Below, piece after piece: positions 5,534 to 14,427 of a stretch of DNA of 22,514 bases; within the stretch, counting starts at the first letter, position 1; every line of letters starts with the position of its first letter. Under the pieces are notes generated by a model. It was not told the DNA's origin, ran no database searches, and saw nothing but the letters and a program-made list of their open reading frames with translations. This stretch comes from an uncultured Chloroflexota bacterium (GTDB taxonomy: Bacteria; Chloroflexota; Anaerolineae; Anaerolineales; Villigracilaceae). Location: the NCBI GenBank assembly GCA_903837815.1, contig CAILWD010000175.1:1-22514 (forward strand). The letters are read 5' to 3'. Position numbers and translations under genes: made by a program.

Positions 5534-7999
5534 ATGACCCAAAATAATTTCCTCACCAAGGCACTCAATGACACCGTGATGACCCGGCGCAGCTTCCTTA
5601 AGTGGAGCGCCGCGATCGGCGGGACCGCAGCACTTGCAGGCGGCGTCGATTTTGGTCTTAAGGCGATCGAAGGTGCTGCTGCGGCAGGTGAGGAACAAAC
5701 TCTCACAGTAGGGTGCTATCACAACTGCGGCGGCCGTTGTATTCTGGCTACCAAGGTCAAAGATGGCACACTCCAGCGCATTGTCCCCGACCCCACCCCG
5801 GTGGATGAGGAAACTGACGAAGTACCGCGCGCCATCCCCTGTGTACGCGGTCGCTCCCAGATCAGGCGCGTATATGCCCCTGACCGCTTGAAATACCCGA
5901 TGAAGAGAGTCGGCAAACGCGGTGAAGGCAAATTCGAGCGCATCACCTGGGAAGAAGCGCTGGATACCATCGCCAATGAAATGAAGCGCATCAAGGAAAC
6001 GTACGGAAACGAAGCGTTCTATTTCAATTACGCATGGGGCGTCACCTGGACTGGTCCTGACGGTTCTTCGATCATCCAAAGAATGTTGAGCATGTTCGGC
6101 GGGTACGTCGGCTACTACGGAACGTATAGCGAAGCCGCGTACGGCGTTGCCATGCCGTATATCACTGGCGGTTATGCTGGAAACTCCGCCGATGACGTGG
6201 TCAATTCCAAGCTCGTTTTGCTGCTCGGCGACAACTCGCTCGTCACCCGCTCCGGCGGCGATAACGGCGGGTATTGGTACATGAAAGCTGCGCAGAACGG
6301 CACGAAGTTCATCGTTGTCGATCCCCTTTTGACAGATACCGTTGCCGCAACTCAAGGCGAGTGGGTCCCGATCAAACCGGGAACCGATGTAGCTCTGATC
6401 GCTGCCATGGCGTATGTAATGGTCAAGGAAAACCTGTACGACAAGGAATTCATGGCGACTCACACCGCTGGTTTCGACGAGAACACTCTGCCCGAAGGCG
6501 CGCCGCGCAATTCGTCTTACATGGCGTACTTGATGGGCAAGGGCTACGACAAAGTTGAGAAGACTCCCGAATGGGCAGCAGCCATCACCGGCATTCCCGC
6601 AGAACGCATCGCGAATCTGGCACGTGAGATCGCGTCCGTCAAACCCTGCGCGATCATCCAGTGCTGGGGTCCGCAGAGACGCGCCTACGGCGAGCAATTC
6701 GTCCGCGCAGTTCCCATCCTCGCTGCCATGACCGGCAACTTCGGCATCAAAGGCGGCAATACGGGACAACTCCCCGGCGGCGGATACTGCCCGATGGGCG
6801 GCATCCCGGTTCCTCCCAACCCGGTACAGGTCTCCATCCCGTGCTTCATGTGGCCCGATTTCGTCACACGCGGCACCGAGATGACAGTTGAGAAGGATTA
6901 CATCCGCGGCGCGAGCACCGGCTGGAGCGCCAACGCTGGCGACACCACCACGGAGCAGGCGAACAAAGACCTCCGCTTGAAATCCAACATGAAGTTCATG
7001 TGGAATCACGGCGGGAACTGCATCATCAACCAGCATGCGAATGTCAACTACACCCGCCAGGTGTTGGAAGACGACACCAAACTGGAAATGATCGTCACTG
7101 TTGAAGTGGGCAATACGCCCAGCACGCTGTACTCGGACATCATCCTGCCCGGTACGACCGGCTTCGAAGTGGACAACATCATCACCGGCGAAGGTCACGG
7201 AATCAAGGGCAATCATGCCTGGGCGCTCTTCAATCACAAAGTAATCGAGCCGATGTTCGAAGCCAAGGACGATGTCTGGATCGCTGAGCAGCTTGCTGAC
7301 CGGCTTGGGTTCGGTGAAGAATTCCGCGATGGTCACCTCACGCGCGAAGACTGGCTGCGTGACATGGTAGCCGGCGCTCAAGCGAGCGTCCCGGACTTCC
7401 CATCCCTCGAAGAATTCAAAGAGAAGGGCTACTTCAAACTTCCGGGTGGCAAACCGTTCGTAGCGTTCGAAGCGTTCCGGGCGGATCCCGAGGCGAATCC
7501 TCTCGGCACAGCCACGGGCAAGATCGAGATCTACTCCCCCGTGTTGGCAAACTTGAAGAACGAGGAAATTCCCCCGATCCCATCCTACATTCCCGAATGG
7601 GAAGGTGTAAGCGACCCGCTGCGCGAAAAATATCCGCTGCAGATGATGACCACGCACTTCATTGCACGTTCACATTCGACCTTCGAAAACGTCGACATCC
7701 TGCGCGAGGCGCATCCGCAATGCTTGTGGATCAATACAATGGATGCAGAAGAACGCGGCATCAAAAATGGCGATATGGTCAAGGTCTACAATGACCGCGG
7801 TACCGTTCATATCCCGGCGTACGTAACCAATCGTGTCCGCCCCGGAACGACCAATATGCCCCAGGGTGCTCACTTCACACCTAACGCTGATGGCGTGGAC
7901 ATTCGCGGCTGTGGTAACACGCTGACAAACTATCGCCCGACCCCGATGGCTAAGGGATTCACGGCGCACACCAACCTGGTTCAGGTCGAGAAGTTATAA
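5534..7999 (+). CDS. dmsA: DMSO reductase-family molybdopterin oxidoreductase, catalytic subunit (DmsA-like)
   Basis: 821 residues, close to the ~814 of E. coli DmsA, and recognisably similar along its whole length (for example R-L-K-Y-P-M-K-R-V-G-x-R-G-E-G-K-F-E-R-I, W-G-P-Q-R, and the C-terminal H-T-N-L-V-Q-V-E-K). The Tat signal T-R-R-S-F-L-K lies at 17-23, followed by a hydrophobic stretch. C61, C65, C69 and C103 should ligate a [4Fe-4S] cluster. The molybdenum ligand is probably Ser199 in Y-G-T-Y-S-E, aligned with the Ser of E. coli DmsA (G-D-Y-S-S). It should reduce S- or N-oxides on the outer face of the membrane using electrons from DmsB; the true substrate may differ. Start: ATG 5534 has GGAGGA 9-10 nt upstream and puts the Tat motif near the N-terminus. 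The in-frame ATG at 5465 is rejected. dmsB follows after 12 nt. Confidence 0.95.
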   Translation: MTQNNFLTKALNDTVMTRRSFLKWSAAIGGTAALAGGVDFGLKAIEGAAAAGEEQTLTVGCYHNCGGRCILATKVKDGTLQRIVPDPTPVDEETDEVPRAIPCVRGRSQIRRVYAPDRLKYPMKRVGKRGEGKFERITWEEALDTIANEMKRIKETYGNEAFYFNYAWGVTWTGPDGSSIIQRMLSMFGGYVGYYGTYSEAAYGVAMPYITGGYAGNSADDVVNSKLVLLLGDNSLVTRSGGDNGGYWYMKAAQNGTKFIVVDPLLTDTVAATQGEWVPIKPGTDVALIAAMAYVMVKENLYDKEFMATHTAGFDENTLPEGAPRNSSYMAYLMGKGYDKVEKTPEWAAAITGIPAERIANLAREIASVKPCAIIQCWGPQRRAYGEQFVRAVPILAAMTGNFGIKGGNTGQLPGGGYCPMGGIPVPPNPVQVSIPCFMWPDFVTRGTEMTVEKDYIRGASTGWSANAGDTTTEQANKDLRLKSNMKFMWNHGGNCIINQHANVNYTRQVLEDDTKLEMIVTVEVGNTPSTLYSDIILPGTTGFEVDNIITGEGHGIKGNHAWALFNHKVIEPMFEAKDDVWIAEQLADRLGFGEEFRDGHLTREDWLRDMVAGAQASVPDFPSLEEFKEKGYFKLPGGKPFVAFEAFRADPEANPLGTATGKIEIYSPVLANLKNEEIPPIPSYIPEWEGVSDPLREKYPLQMMTTHFIARSHSTFENVDILREAHPQCLWINTMDAEERGIKNGDMVKVYNDRGTVHIPAYVTNRVRPGTTNMPQGAHFTPNADGVDIRGCGNTLTNYRPTPMAKGFTAHTNLVQVEKL

Positions 8000-8011
8000 G
8001 GAGAATGAACC

Positions 8012-8632
8012 ATGGCTAAACAACTTGCTTTTTACGTAGATTTGAATAAATGTTCCGGCTGCAAAGCCTGTCAGATCGCCTGCAAGGACAAGAGCAGCCT
8101 CCCCATCGGTGTCCGCTGGCGCCGGGTCTTCCAATACGAAGGCGGCGAGTGGATCAACCAGAATGGGCAAATGATCCCCAGTAACGTGTACGCCTACTCC
8201 GTTTCGTCCGCCTGTATGCACTGCGAAAAACCGATCTGCATGGACGTCTGCCCGACCAGCGCGATCTCCAAGCGCGATGACGGCATCGTGTTGATCAATG
8301 CCGACATGTGCATCGGCTGCCGCTACTGCTCATGGGCTTGCCCGTACGGCGCACCGCAGTTCAACGAAGAACTGAACGTGATGACCAAATGCGATATGTG
8401 CCATGACCTCGTGGACAAGGGCGAACGCCCCGCCTGCGTGGAATCGTGCCCCTACCGCGCCATGGACTTTGGGGAACTGGAAGAACTTCAGGCAAAGTAC
8501 GGTACGTTTGCAGACCCCGCCCCATTGCCAGACTCCAGCATCACCGGACCCGCCGTGGTCTACAAACCGAACAAGGTCACCAAGTCGTCCGGCAACGCAA
8601 ATGGTCGCTTGATGAACCTGGAGGAACTCTAA
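8012..8632 (+). CDS. dmsB: DmsB-like four-cluster iron-sulfur electron transfer subunit
   Basis: 206 residues, about the size of E. coli DmsB (205). Sixteen cysteines form four ferredoxin-type groups: C14/C17/C20/C24, C68/C71/C76/C80, C100/C103/C106/C110 and C127/C130/C142/C146, so four [4Fe-4S] clusters are expected. The long C-terminal tail matches the DmsB pattern (A-P-L-P, V-Y-K-P-N). It has no signal peptide of its own and should be exported by piggy-back on the DmsA Tat signal. AAGGAG lies just upstream of the ATG. It moves electrons from the DmsC quinol site to the Mo centre, and is 1 nt from dmsC. Confidence 0.95.
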   Translation: MAKQLAFYVDLNKCSGCKACQIACKDKSSLPIGVRWRRVFQYEGGEWINQNGQMIPSNVYAYSVSSACMHCEKPICMDVCPTSAISKRDDGIVLINADMCIGCRYCSWACPYGAPQFNEELNVMTKCDMCHDLVDKGERPACVESCPYRAMDFGELEELQAKYGTFADPAPLPDSSITGPAVVYKPNKVTKSSGNANGRLMNLEEL

Positions 8633-8633
8633 A

Positions 8634-9533
8634 ATGGATACTCGCGAATGGGCTTTGCTAGCCTTCACAATCCTCGGACAGACCGCAGCCGGTTTGATGA
8701 TCGTCCTGATGATCGTGCGCACGTTCATTGCCGCAAAAGCGGGCGGTGAACTTGCGGACCGTTTGACGAAGCTGCCGCTCTTCCTCGTGGTTCCCATTAT
8801 GGCGGTGGCATTTATTGCCTCCCTCTTCCATCTTGGCAGCCCGCTGCACATCGTCCGCGCTGTGCCGAATATCGGATCTTCCTGGTTGAGCCGTGAAGTA
8901 GTGTTCGCCGTGATCTTCATGGTCTTTGCCGCGATCTATACCTTCCTGCAATGGCGCAAGGTCGGCGGCGAAAGCCTCCGTGTGGTCATGGGCTGGATCT
9001 CCACAGTGATCGCCGCGATCTACATCTATGCCATGGGCATGGTCTACATGATCGCCACGCAGCCCGCCTGGAACACACTCGCCACACCGCTGACATTCAT
9101 CGCCGGCAGTCTGTTGATCGGCGCGCTCGGTACGGCAGCCGGATTGGTCGCCGGACTTGCAGGACTCAAGAAAGAAGAAGCGAAAGTCGCTCATACCGCC
9201 CTGCAGGGACTCGCCATCAGCGCCATCGTCCTGCTTGGCATTGAGTTCATCGCCATGCCGATCTATCTCGCGTACCTCGCCTCACAAGGCGGCGCTGCGC
9301 TGCAATCCCTCAACATGATGGTCGGCTCCTACGGTGTCGTGTTCTTCTTCCGCCTGCTCCTTCTGTTCGGCGGAGCGGGTGTGATGGCGGCGTATCTTTA
9401 CCGCAACGCCTCCGTTGCTGAAAAAGAGAAAACTCTCGCCACGCTTGCCTACAGCGCCTTCGCTCTCGCGCTCGTCGGCGAAGTGCTGGGACGTTTCATC
9501 TTCTATGCCACGCACTACCGCATCGGAATCTAA
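8634..9533 (+). CDS. dmsC: DmsC-like quinol-oxidising membrane anchor subunit
   Basis: 299 residues and about eight transmembrane helices, in the expected order after dmsA and dmsB with a 1-nt gap (translationally coupled, GGAGG just upstream inside dmsB). Family landmarks are R-E-W-A-L at the N-terminus, F-H-L-G-S-P-L-H, S-S-W-L-S-R-E-V-V-F, and the final G-R-F-I-F-Y-A-T-H-Y-R. It has no haem-binding signature, as expected for DmsC as opposed to cytochrome b anchors. It should anchor DmsAB and oxidise menaquinol. Paralogous to the protein at 2895-3815. Confidence 0.95.
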   Translation: MDTREWALLAFTILGQTAAGLMIVLMIVRTFIAAKAGGELADRLTKLPLFLVVPIMAVAFIASLFHLGSPLHIVRAVPNIGSSWLSREVVFAVIFMVFAAIYTFLQWRKVGGESLRVVMGWISTVIAAIYIYAMGMVYMIATQPAWNTLATPLTFIAGSLLIGALGTAAGLVAGLAGLKKEEAKVAHTALQGLAISAIVLLGIEFIAMPIYLAYLASQGGAALQSLNMMVGSYGVVFFFRLLLLFGGAGVMAAYLYRNASVAEKEKTLATLAYSAFALALVGEVLGRFIFYATHYRIGI

Positions 9534-9554
9534 CCCGGCATAAGCAGCACAATT

Positions 9555-9584
9555 ATCGGGGGTGGGCACTGGCTCACCCCCGAT
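9555..9584 (+). terminator. strong GC-rich hairpin between dmsC and the propeller-cytochrome gene
   Basis: ATCGGGGGTG (9555-9564) pairs perfectly with CACCCCCGAT (9575-9584), with further GC pairing inside the loop, followed by TTGTTGG. The stem is very stable but the T-run is short, so it may be a partial terminator or a processing/stability element that lowers expression downstream of dmsABC. It ends about 13 nt before the next start codon. Confidence 0.55.
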
Positions 9585-9597
9585 TTGTTGGAGACAA

Positions 9598-12585
9598 ATG
9601 AAAGCGCGGATCAATATCCTCTTCATCCTGACATTATTCGCTATATTGATCTTGGTGACATTCAATCACGCATCCGCCCGGACCGGGGAACTGGTACGGG
9701 TCTTTGAGCTTTCTCCCAGCGGATACGAACGAGCGCATGCCCTCGCGTTCTCGCCAGACGGAGTTCATCTTGCGGTCGGCGGTACCTCCGGCATTTATCT
9801 TTTCGACACTCAGCAATTATCTGAACCTGCATTTATTCAAACCGGCGTCTGGGCCCGCAGCCTGCTCTTTCTGCCGCGGAACAACCAACTTGTGGCTGGT
9901 CTATTCGATAACACCGTAAAATTCTGGAACATCACAGACCCCAACCCACTTAAAACAATAGACGCACCCGATGGCTGGGTGCGAAGCCTCACCGCCTCAC
10001 GCGACGGCTCGCTCATCGCTGCCGCATCGGATGATGACACCATCCGCATTTGGCAAACTGGAAGTGACGAGCTGAAGCTGGTCTTGAACGATCTGACCGG
10101 CGTCCGTGTGGTTGCGCTTTCACCGGATGGAACATTGATCGCAAGTGCGCTTTCAGACAACACCGTCCGCGTATGGAAGGTCTCGAACGGTGAATTGCTT
10201 TACACGCTCACAGGTCACAAGGATTGGCCGCGCTGTCTCGCCTTCTCGCCCGATGGACAGGTCCTCGCCTCCTGCGGGTTCGACAGAACCATCCGCTTGT
10301 GGAAAATCTCCGATGGCAGTCTGATGCGGGTCTTGGAAGGTCATAAATCAAGCATCCTGGGCATCGCCTTCTCGCCGGATGGTCAGACCATCGCATCCGG
10401 CTCGGTCGATCAAACAGTTCGGCTGTGGAACGTCAGCGATGGCAGTGAAATAAAGATCCTGCAAGGGCACACAGATTTTGTCTATGCCGTAGCCTTCTCG
10501 CCGGATGGAAAAACACTCGCATCTGGCGGAGGCGACAACACCCTGCGCCTGTGGAGCCTGGAAGACCTGACGGTTTATCCCGATGAGACAGTCCCCGATG
10601 TGCCCTCAGATTGTCGTCAATGCCACCACCGCCGCGGACAGAACGAACCGGCACGCGTCATTGACTTGAGCTGTGAAGCCTGTCATGCAGGCGGCATTGG
10701 GCTTTCGTGGTGTACAGCGTTCCCGCGTTCCTCATTTGCCGAGCGGACACCGATCCACTACAACGCCACGTATAATGTCTCCGGCGTACCTATCAACCAA
10801 AGTGATGTTGCCATTGTGCTTGCATCACCGGGGAACGGTGAGACGTTTTACGCGATGGGAAATTCGCTTGCACCTGAGATAATCAGCGGCAGGGTGTACA
10901 CGAAAGACAAAGAGAGCATCACAGAGATCAACGTCCGGCTCGACATCATCTCAAATGAGAAGATAACCGCTTCGCTTGAAACCAACCCAACCGCGAATGG
11001 CGATTTCACCTTTAACGTTGCCATCAATCCCAATTCGCCGCCTTCGTATTCGTCCAAACCTGCCACCCGGCAATGCACGCAATGCCACGACGACTCATTG
11101 GCACAAGCAGGCATCCCAACCGGGACGGTTCATTTTGTCGTCACGGCGCTTACCACCGATGGGCAATCCGCAACCGATTCGCGCTGGGCGCGTGTCGATG
11201 CCAGCGGAAACACTGCCCTCCCCATTCAAGTCCTGGACGCTGAAACTAATGAGCCGCTGAACGGACTTTCGGTCGAAGCCACCACGATCCTGTATCAATG
11301 GCGTGAACGATTCAGCAGCATCACCACAGACACAGATGGAATGGCGCAGTTGGAATTGGAAGAATTATCGCAAGCACCAACAACCTACGACCTGACGATC
11401 CCGCCTCAGATCTTCAACGGCATGCTATACGTCAGCCCGGAAGTCGTGTCCGTGAAACTGGACCCCAATGCAGAAGAGACACCGGTCACTTTGAAAGCGC
11501 AAGCCATGAAGGGACGTATCGACGGCAGCTTCTCCGCGGGGAAATCAACGAACATTTGGGCAATTCAATTACCGGCAGGTCCCGTTTACCAGATCACGCC
11601 TGTAACTCAAAATTCATTCGAATTCGAAGATATTCCCATCGGGCAATATTTACTCACCGCTGATATCTTCGCGCTGGCTGAACAAGATCTTTTTGCACCT
11701 TCACAGGAAGTCGATCTATTCACATCACCAAATACGCAAATAACGATCTCCCCCATTGCAGCAAAACCGTTGACCGGCTCCATCGCATCGGAAGATGGGA
11801 ATCTCATCCCGTTCGCATGGATCAATATTGGCGACCGTGACATCTTCCAAGCGTCAGATGCTTCCTCGGGCGAGTTTTTAATTCCAAACCTGCCTGAAGT
11901 CGATTTCATCACCGCGTCTGCGCCGGGATATTATGCCCTGCCAAAAGGCATCTCAGATACAGACTCGACTTTGAATTTTCAACTCGCGCCCCGCCCTGAG
12001 ACTCAATTCATCCCGTGGAATGACGGGCAGATCGTTTTGCCAGCTGAAACGTCCGCCTCAGTGGACGGATCGGAATTCGATCTTTCATCCGGCTGGCTGT
12101 GGGGCGAGAGTAACACTGGCTCGGAACCGCTGACCATCCATTTGCCGAATCTGGATATTGAAATCGCAAGCGGAAGTTTCGCTTTGGAATATCCCGCCGC
12201 AGGGATGGGCTGGCTGTACATTCCTCAAGGTGAGGCACAAGTTTCGGGTCTCGCCGACCAGACCCAAGTCACTGTGCGAGGCGGAGAGATGCTCGCGCTG
12301 ACAGGCAATGCAAATCCCATCCCGATGGAACCGTCCGTCATTATGGCACTGCATCCCGCGTTGGAAAGATCGCCGGTCTCCGAAACCATCGAGCCGACCC
12401 TTGCCGCGAAGGTTCAATCATGGCTGGCGAAAGCAGGAATTGGAGTTTTACAGATAATTACATTTATCACCTATATTCTCTCACTTGCAACCCTATCCGT
12501 TATCGTCCTTCGCAGTTTATTCTTATTTAGAAAAAAATCACCACCCGATGAGGAGAAATCAAATGCAGGCACACACCATGAATGA
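9598..12585 (+). CDS. WD40 beta-propeller protein with three c-type haem motifs and a C-terminal membrane anchor
   Basis: 995 residues. An N-terminal hydrophobic signal (about 5-25) is followed by seven WD40-like repeats up to about residue 325 (F-S-P-D-G ... R-L-W endings), enough for one closed propeller. Three CXXCH motifs follow at C339, C359 and C493. The middle and C-terminal parts (about 400-930) look like stacked beta-sandwich or carboxypeptidase-regulatory-like modules. One transmembrane helix (about 945-970) and a short charged tail end the protein, so the bulk is outside the cell. Start: ATG 9598 with GGAG 8 nt upstream. An upstream in-frame GTG at 9562 lies inside the hairpin stem and would spoil the signal peptide. 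It overlaps the chaperone gene by 23 nt. Likely an electron-transfer or scaffold component for the respiratory complex. Function is inference, and no named family with this full architecture came to mind. Confidence 0.85.
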   Translation: MKARINILFILTLFAILILVTFNHASARTGELVRVFELSPSGYERAHALAFSPDGVHLAVGGTSGIYLFDTQQLSEPAFIQTGVWARSLLFLPRNNQLVAGLFDNTVKFWNITDPNPLKTIDAPDGWVRSLTASRDGSLIAAASDDDTIRIWQTGSDELKLVLNDLTGVRVVALSPDGTLIASALSDNTVRVWKVSNGELLYTLTGHKDWPRCLAFSPDGQVLASCGFDRTIRLWKISDGSLMRVLEGHKSSILGIAFSPDGQTIASGSVDQTVRLWNVSDGSEIKILQGHTDFVYAVAFSPDGKTLASGGGDNTLRLWSLEDLTVYPDETVPDVPSDCRQCHHRRGQNEPARVIDLSCEACHAGGIGLSWCTAFPRSSFAERTPIHYNATYNVSGVPINQSDVAIVLASPGNGETFYAMGNSLAPEIISGRVYTKDKESITEINVRLDIISNEKITASLETNPTANGDFTFNVAINPNSPPSYSSKPATRQCTQCHDDSLAQAGIPTGTVHFVVTALTTDGQSATDSRWARVDASGNTALPIQVLDAETNEPLNGLSVEATTILYQWRERFSSITTDTDGMAQLELEELSQAPTTYDLTIPPQIFNGMLYVSPEVVSVKLDPNAEETPVTLKAQAMKGRIDGSFSAGKSTNIWAIQLPAGPVYQITPVTQNSFEFEDIPIGQYLLTADIFALAEQDLFAPSQEVDLFTSPNTQITISPIAAKPLTGSIASEDGNLIPFAWINIGDRDIFQASDASSGEFLIPNLPEVDFITASAPGYYALPKGISDTDSTLNFQLAPRPETQFIPWNDGQIVLPAETSASVDGSEFDLSSGWLWGESNTGSEPLTIHLPNLDIEIASGSFALEYPAAGMGWLYIPQGEAQVSGLADQTQVTVRGGEMLALTGNANPIPMEPSVIMALHPALERSPVSETIEPTLAAKVQSWLAKAGIGVLQIITFITYILSLATLSVIVLRSLFLFRKKSPPDEEKSNAGTHHE

Positions 12586-13261
12586 TCTGAGTTCCACCAT
12601 CCTCGGGGAGACGCTGTTGTTCGGTCTGCTGGGCAAGATCCTTTATGCCGATCTGGATAAGACCTGGCTCGAATCGTTGATCCGTGAAGATGTATTTAGC
12701 GAAGCCCCCTTCGGCGCCGGGCAGGTGGAAATGCAGCACGGCATCGAATTGCTGCAACGCTGGTCAAATGAAAATCGCGGCGGGTTGGAAGTGCCGCAGT
12801 TCAAGGCACTGCAAGAAGACAACTTGCGCATGTTCATCGGGCTGGATAAAGTCCCCGCACCGGTGTGGGAGTCGGTTTACTTCAGCGAGAAAAAGTTAAT
12901 GTTCCAGGAACAAACCCTGCAAGTCCGCGAATGGTATGCACGTTTCGGTTTGCAAGCAGAACGCATCAACCGCGAACCCGATGACCACATCGGGCTCGAG
13001 ATGCTATTCATCGCGCATCTGGCATCGCTAGCGTTACAAGCCATCGAACAGAATGACGAAAACAAATTGAACGACATCCTGCAAGCCCAGCGTGAATTTC
13101 TCTCCGACCATCTTTTGCGCTGGGGACCGGCGTGGGCAAAGCTCGTCAAACAGCATGCCGCCACCGATTTCTATCGCGGCATCGCACATCTCACGCACGG
13201 CGCATTGCTCGCCATCGCCGAAACGCTTGAGATCAAAATGCCAAAAGAGGTCACGCTGTGA
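12563..13261 (+). CDS. torD: TorD/DmsD-family molybdoenzyme maturation chaperone
   Basis: 232 residues, helical and soluble, with the TorD-like pattern of an N-terminal helical segment (F-G-L-L-G-K-I-L-Y), a central F-x-G-L-D-K-V-P-A-P-V-W-E-S-V-Y region and a late D-H-L-L-R-W...F-Y. In this family E-P-D-D-H-I-G-L-E is the hallmark loop, present here near residue 135 (R-E-P-D-D-H-I-G-L-E-M). Such proteins bind the Tat signal and apo-enzyme of DmsA-type reductases until the Mo cofactor is inserted. Start: ATG 12563 with AGGAG 7 nt upstream, inside the end of the preceding gene. A second Met at 12578 is possible. It overlaps the next gene (GTGA). Confidence 0.9.
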   Translation: MQAHTMNDLSSTILGETLLFGLLGKILYADLDKTWLESLIREDVFSEAPFGAGQVEMQHGIELLQRWSNENRGGLEVPQFKALQEDNLRMFIGLDKVPAPVWESVYFSEKKLMFQEQTLQVREWYARFGLQAERINREPDDHIGLEMLFIAHLASLALQAIEQNDENKLNDILQAQREFLSDHLLRWGPAWAKLVKQHAATDFYRGIAHLTHGALLAIAETLEIKMPKEVTL

Positions 13262-14427
13262 GTTTATTGAACGCCGCCGAACGGTTCGCTTCCATCGACC
13301 GTTCCCAGATCACTTTGGATCCGAAACGCTGCCTGCACGCGCAGGACCAGCTTTCGGATTGCGCGGCGTGTTTTGAGATCTGCCCGGTTCAAGCCATCAC
13401 CGTCGGCAAGCCGCCCACACTTGATTCAGAAAAATGCGAATCCTGTCTCGCGTGTTTGCCTGTTTGCCCTGTCGGCGCATTTCACGCAGACGACGATGTG
13501 AAAGACCTTTTCAACTGTGCCGCGCACATCGAAGATCAACCTGTCGAATTACTTTGTGGGCTTCACCCCCACCCCGAAACTGGCGCAATTTCAGAAGCCA
13601 TCGGGATTCAAATTCATGGATGCCTCGCTGGCTTAGGGACTGGTGCTTTGCTTGCACTCTCTGCTTTGGGATTGAAACGCCTCACCCTCCGCGCCGACGC
13701 TTGTTCCAACTGCAAGTGGCATTCGTTACGCTCGGAGATTCATCTGCAAGTTGAACGAGCCGCACACTTTTTATCCGCATGGGACAACGACATCACCTGC
13801 GTTGACGAACTCGAGTCGCTGGTGGAACGCCCATTGTGGAACGCGAAGAACCCGCCACTTTCCCGCCGTGACTTGTTCCGCATGATGTCCAAGCAGGGGC
13901 AAGTCGCTCTGGCACGCGCAATGGAAAACGGCGTAACTACATCCAAGCGCCAGCCGGGGCGCGACAGGATGCGATTGCTTTCCGCCGTTTCACATCTTTC
14001 CGAACCAGCAATAGAAGTGAGGCTACGCGAATTCCAATTTACAACGCTGACTATTGCAGAATCCTGTACGGCTTGCGGCGTATGTGGACGTGCCTGCCCC
14101 ACCGAGGCACTTCGTTTCGAGAAAAACGATACGACGATGACTTACTCCCTCACTTTCTCGGCAAAGAACTGCATCGGCTGCGATTTGTGTGAACACGTCT
14201 GCCTGCCGGACGCAATTACGCTGAACTATGAGCCGACCTTTGAACAAGTTTTTGGCGTGAAAGAAGCTCAGGTTGTCGAATCAGGCTCACTAGTCCGGTG
14301 TGAGCGCTGCAAGTCATTAATGGCGGCACGTGACAGCGCGAAGTTATGTCCGCTATGCGAGTACCGCCGCACACATCCATTTGGTTCGATGATGCCGAAG
14401 AAAATTTTAAAGGAATCCCGCTCATGA
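13258..14427 (+). CDS. multi-cluster 4Fe-4S ferredoxin-like protein with C-terminal CxxC pairs
   Basis: 389 residues, GTG start overlapping the chaperone stop. The first ferredoxin half has C25/C35/C38/C42 (the first Cys widely spaced) and C60/C63/C66/C70. The second has canonical C270/C273/C276/C280 and C305/C308/C311/C315. A 130-residue middle section contains C-S-N-C-K-W-H and resembles the redox-adaptor domains between ferredoxin units in some anaerobic oxidoreductases. At S202 an S-R-R-D-L-F-R motif resembles the N-terminus of NapF/NapG-like ferredoxins, which hints that two proteins were fused. C348/C351 and C364/C367 form a rubredoxin- or zinc-ribbon-like site. No signal peptide, so cytoplasmic. 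Likely an electron donor or maturation factor for DmsA or for the radical SAM protein that follows (ATGA overlap). Exact family not recognised. Confidence 0.8.
   Translation: MSLLNAAERFASIDRSQITLDPKRCLHAQDQLSDCAACFEICPVQAITVGKPPTLDSEKCESCLACLPVCPVGAFHADDDVKDLFNCAAHIEDQPVELLCGLHPHPETGAISEAIGIQIHGCLAGLGTGALLALSALGLKRLTLRADACSNCKWHSLRSEIHLQVERAAHFLSAWDNDITCVDELESLVERPLWNAKNPPLSRRDLFRMMSKQGQVALARAMENGVTTSKRQPGRDRMRLLSAVSHLSEPAIEVRLREFQFTTLTIAESCTACGVCGRACPTEALRFEKNDTTMTYSLTFSAKNCIGCDLCEHVCLPDAITLNYEPTFEQVFGVKEAQVVESGSLVRCERCKSLMAARDSAKLCPLCEYRRTHPFGSMMPKKILKESRS

Noticed and set aside
6070..6180. Nitrate reductase, formate dehydrogenase or polysulfide reductase identity for the molybdoenzyme
   Set aside because: The predicted Mo-ligand position is Ser (Y-G-T-Y-S), not Asp, Cys or selenocysteine, and long stretches match E. 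coli DmsA together with matching DmsB and DmsC genes.
5519..7657. 712-codon minus-strand ORF opposite dmsA
   Set aside because: It is the antisense shadow of a clearly conserved dmsA gene with GC-rich third positions. Its translation shows no recognisable domain.
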